Shown: one piece after another, positions 62,147 to 64,000 of the stretch | How positions within the stretch are numbered: position 1 is the first letter of the stretch | How the letters are laid out: each line of letters starts with the position of its first letter | Source of the DNA: Agaricicola taiwanensis | GTDB taxonomy: Bacteria; Pseudomonadota; Alphaproteobacteria; Rhizobiales; Methylopilaceae | DNA length: 64,000 nucleotides | Direction of reading: 5' to 3' | NCBI RefSeq assembly: GCF_014635245.1 | Contig: NZ_BMCP01000002.1 | Coordinates: 124,001-188,000 of the forward strand | Program-made: the position numbers and the translations under genes | Notes under the pieces: model-generated | What the model was told of the DNA's origin: nothing | The model's input: only the letters and a program-made list of their open reading frames with translations | The model's database searches: none

Positions 62147-62260
62147 TCAGTTGCCGCTGAAGGTCATCAGTTCCGATGCCACGCGACTGTCATGCGGCGC
62201 GAGTGACGGGGCCCAGACATAGCGCTTGGTGAGAAAGCGGGTGATGAAGGCGGTCAACAT
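62147..62260 (-). CDS. Small ORF, 37-residue hypothetical protein
   Basis: ATG at 62260 with AGGA eight bases upstream opens a 37-residue frame ending in TGA at 62147. The peptide starts MLTAFITRFLTKRYVWAP and ends SELMTFSGN; the first half is amphipathic and basic. An intrinsic terminator follows 31 bases past the stop and an inverted repeat lies just upstream, so this looks like a dedicated transcription unit rather than chance. I do not recognise the family. It could alternatively be a small RNA that happens to contain the frame. Confidence 0.55.
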   Translation of the reverse strand: MLTAFITRFLTKRYVWAPSLAPHDSRVASELMTFSGN

Positions 62261-62276
62261 TATCGTGTCCTAGTGG

Positions 62277-62295
62277 GTGATGAGTTTTTCATCAC
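62277..62295 (-). promoter_or_regulatory. Inverted repeat upstream of the small ORF
   Basis: GTGATGA / TCATCAC, a perfect 7-bp inverted repeat with a 5-base spacer, ending 17 bases before the small ORF start. It could be an operator or a leader hairpin. An AT-rich TATATA lies beyond it at about 62306-62313. Confidence 0.45.
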
Positions 62296-62442
62296 TTCAT
62301 GGCGCGTATATAGGCAATTACGTTGTTCCGGACCAACGCAAAGGTTGAGGTGCAGCCATGCGATATTCGCGGAGCACGGCATGAAAACCGTTCATTCTTC
62401 GGTCATAAATATGAGTCCTCGACAGTTCGTGTTGCCCTCCCG

Positions 62443-62907
62443 ATGATGCAGATCTTCAAGCCGCTGGTGCGCAACGTCCTGGCACTTTATTGGCGGATGT
62501 CCCGCGGTCTGACCCTTGGTGTCCGCGCGATCGTCATCGATGGCGACCGGGTGCTGCTGGTGCGTCATGGTTATGTCGCGGGCTGGCACCTTCCGGGAGG
62601 TGGCGTGGAAGCCGGAGAAACGGCGCAGACGGCGCTCGTGCGGGAGTTGGAGGAGGAAACCGGTGTGGCGGCGATGGCGCCGGGCCGGCTGATGAGCGTG
62701 CATCACCACGCGGGACTGGCCGGGCGCGACCATGTCCTCGTCTATCAGGTCACGGACTGGCGGGCGGGTCCGGTGCCGCCGCCGACGAAGGAGATCGCCG
62801 AGATCGGTTGGTTTTCTCTCGACGCGCTGCCGCCGGGCGTGACCCGGGCCACCCGGACGCGGCTCATGGAGATGAAGGAGGGATCGGCCCCCGATCCCAG
62901 TTGGTAG
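62443..62907 (+). CDS. Nudix hydrolase
   Basis: A 154-residue Nudix-fold hydrolase. The Nudix box is complete: [20 protein letters not shown] followed by ETGV, supplying the metal-binding glutamates. These enzymes cleave nucleoside diphosphates linked to another moiety; the substrate is not predictable here. ATG 62443 begins just before a basic, hydrophobic N-terminal helix ([17 protein letters not shown]), which may associate with the membrane. ATG 62446 is equally possible. Its stop is four bases from that of the next, convergent gene. Confidence 0.87.
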   Translation: MMQIFKPLVRNVLALYWRMSRGLTLGVRAIVIDGDRVLLVRHGYVAGWHLPGGGVEAGETAQTALVRELEEETGVAAMAPGRLMSVHHHAGLAGRDHVLVYQVTDWRAGPVPPPTKEIAEIGWFSLDALPPGVTRATRTRLMEMKEGSAPDPSW

Positions 62908-62910
62908 GCG

Positions 62911-63861
62911 TCAGCCGAGCCGCGTCCGGTCATGCGGGCCTTCGTAATCGAGCAGCGGCCCGTCCGGAATGATGCCGGTCGGATTGATCGTCGGATGGCT
63001 GGTGTAATAGTGGCGTTTGATGTGCTCCAGGTTCACCGTCTCGGCGACGCCTGGCACCTGATAGAGATCTTTCACATAGCCGGAAAGATTGGGATAGTCG
63101 GCGATGCGGCGCAGGTTGCATTTGAAGTGGCCGACATAGACGGGATCGAACCGCACCAGCGTGGTGAACAGCCTCCAGTCCGCCTCGGTGACGGTGCTGC
63201 CCAGGAGGTAACGGCGGCTCGAAAGCCTATTTTCCAGCCGATCCAGCATTTCGAACAGTTCGGAAAAAGTCTGGCTGTAGGCTTCCTGGCTCGTCGCGAA
63301 GCCTGCTTTGTAGACCCCATTGTTGACCTTGGCATAGATCTCTGCGTTAAGCGCGTCGATCTCCTCCCGCAGTGTCTGCGGATAGAAATCGAGATCGGAA
63401 CCGGTGAGGCCGTTGAAGGCCTCATTGAACATGCGGATGATCTCGGCGCTCTCGTTTGAGACGATGGTCTCCTTCTCCCTGTCCCAGAGCGCGGGCACCG
63501 TGACGCGGCCGGTGTAATTGGGCTTGGCCTTGAGATAGACCTCATAGAGACGCCGCGCGCCGTTGATGGGATCGGCGCCCTCGCTGAGCGTCCAACCCTC
63601 CGAGCCCATATGAGGATCGACGACGGACACCGAGATCAGATCCTCCAGCTTCTTCAGCTTGCGGAAGATGAGCGCGCGATGAGCCCAGGGGCAGGCGAGA
63701 GAGACATAGAGGTGATAGCGGCCGGCTTCCGCCTTGAAGCCGCTGGAACCGTCGGCGGTGATCCTGTCACGGAAGGCCGCGTCCTGGCGCTTGAAGCGCC
63801 CACCGGTCGATTTGGTGTCGTACCATTGATCCTGCCAGATGCCGTCGACCAGCAATCCCAT
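62911..63861 (-). CDS. Glutathionyl-hydroquinone reductase (YqjG/ECM4 type GST)
   Basis: A 316-residue omega/xi-class GST that reduces glutathionyl-hydroquinones using glutathione. Features: RYHLYVSLACPWAHRALIF with the catalytic Cys, VPALWDREKETIVSNESAEI for glutathione binding, FDPVYVGHFKCNLRRI and the C-terminal GIIPDGPLLDYEGPHDRTRLG, all typical of YqjG. ATG 63861 starts the conserved sequence. The last 139 bases of the window beyond it (63862-64000) contain nothing I can support. Confidence 0.9.
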   Translation of the reverse strand: MGLLVDGIWQDQWYDTKSTGGRFKRQDAAFRDRITADGSSGFKAEAGRYHLYVSLACPWAHRALIFRKLKKLEDLISVSVVDPHMGSEGWTLSEGADPINGARRLYEVYLKAKPNYTGRVTVPALWDREKETIVSNESAEIIRMFNEAFNGLTGSDLDFYPQTLREEIDALNAEIYAKVNNGVYKAGFATSQEAYSQTFSELFEMLDRLENRLSSRRYLLGSTVTEADWRLFTTLVRFDPVYVGHFKCNLRRIADYPNLSGYVKDLYQVPGVAETVNLEHIKRHYYTSHPTINPTGIIPDGPLLDYEGPHDRTRLG

Positions 63862-64000
63862 CGTGCTTTTCCTTGTTCTGAATGTCATCAGGGAGATGGC
63901 GCAGCGAGGAAGCCGAGGCAACCAGCCACGATGCAAGAGCCGCCATGCAGCCATGCAAGACATGGACGTTACGGACGCGCCATGATATCGCGCATCTCAA

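Noticed and set aside
63862-64000. Possible partial gene at the right edge of the window
   Set aside because: The frames there are short, have no ribosome site and no recognisable domain; nothing can be supported.

Overview
The window is from a GC-rich alphaproteobacterium. It encodes the alphaproteobacterial CtrA cell-cycle circuit (ChpT phosphotransferase, CtrA, the small CtrA inhibitor SciP), the Caulobacter-type flagellar regulator FlbD, a PmtA-like phospholipid methyltransferase, and GANTC sites (the CcrM methyltransferase target) clustered at ctrA. The order chpT-cheAWYBR-ctrA-fliI-fliJ suggests a relative of the Rhodospirillales or Hyphomicrobiales, but the sequence alone does not fix the genus.

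Layout. 0-6.8 kb: housekeeping and envelope genes (PurU, transglutaminase-like, extensin-like, a membrane-anchored coiled-coil protein, DUF1134, YHS domain, CysQ). 6.8-16.1 kb: ChpT, a single-copy chemotaxis operon, a bidirectional terminator, ctrA, and divergently fliI-fliJ. 16.2-22.5 kb: small metabolic genes around a TetR regulator with two perfect operators, an Old Yellow Enzyme, then a periplasmic/envelope module (Tat-type DsbA, L,D-transpeptidase lipoprotein) divergent from an OmpR-type two-component system that has a PmrA-like box. 22.5-33.4 kb: flagellar genes fliF-fliG-fliH-fliN-flbD-flhA (minus strand), sciP, and fliK-flgD behind a sigma-54 promoter. 33.5-38.2 kb: mnmA, a pmtA-like gene, a CAT-anticodon tRNA, an SDR/HxlR pair and a short Hsp70-like protein. 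38.3-47.6 kb: an eight-gene minus-strand surface polysaccharide locus (flippase, polymerase-like membrane protein, three glycosyltransferases, sugar-nucleotide enzymes of the FucNAc type). 47.8-60.3 kb: an aldo/keto reductase, a PrpF-family isomerase, metE and nrdAB, the last two each behind its own cobalamin riboswitch and facing outward, with GH15, a small lipoprotein and a DUF188 protein between them. 60.3-64 kb: SDR, metallophosphoesterase, a 37-codon small ORF, Nudix hydrolase and a glutathionyl-hydroquinone reductase.

How the parts fit. The flagellar and chemotaxis genes sit among their own regulators. ChpT would pass phosphate to CtrA; candidate CtrA boxes lie before ctrA/fliI, fliF and sciP; fliK has a textbook -24/-12 promoter expected to need the FlbD activator encoded nearby. 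The two riboswitches control B12-independent versions of enzymes that often have B12-dependent counterparts (MetE/MetH, NrdAB/NrdJ). They share a nearly identical block downstream of the aptamer. The small subunit NrdB carries the complete residue signature of the class Ic (Mn/Fe, no tyrosyl radical) enzyme. No CRISPR array, prophage or insertion sequence was seen.
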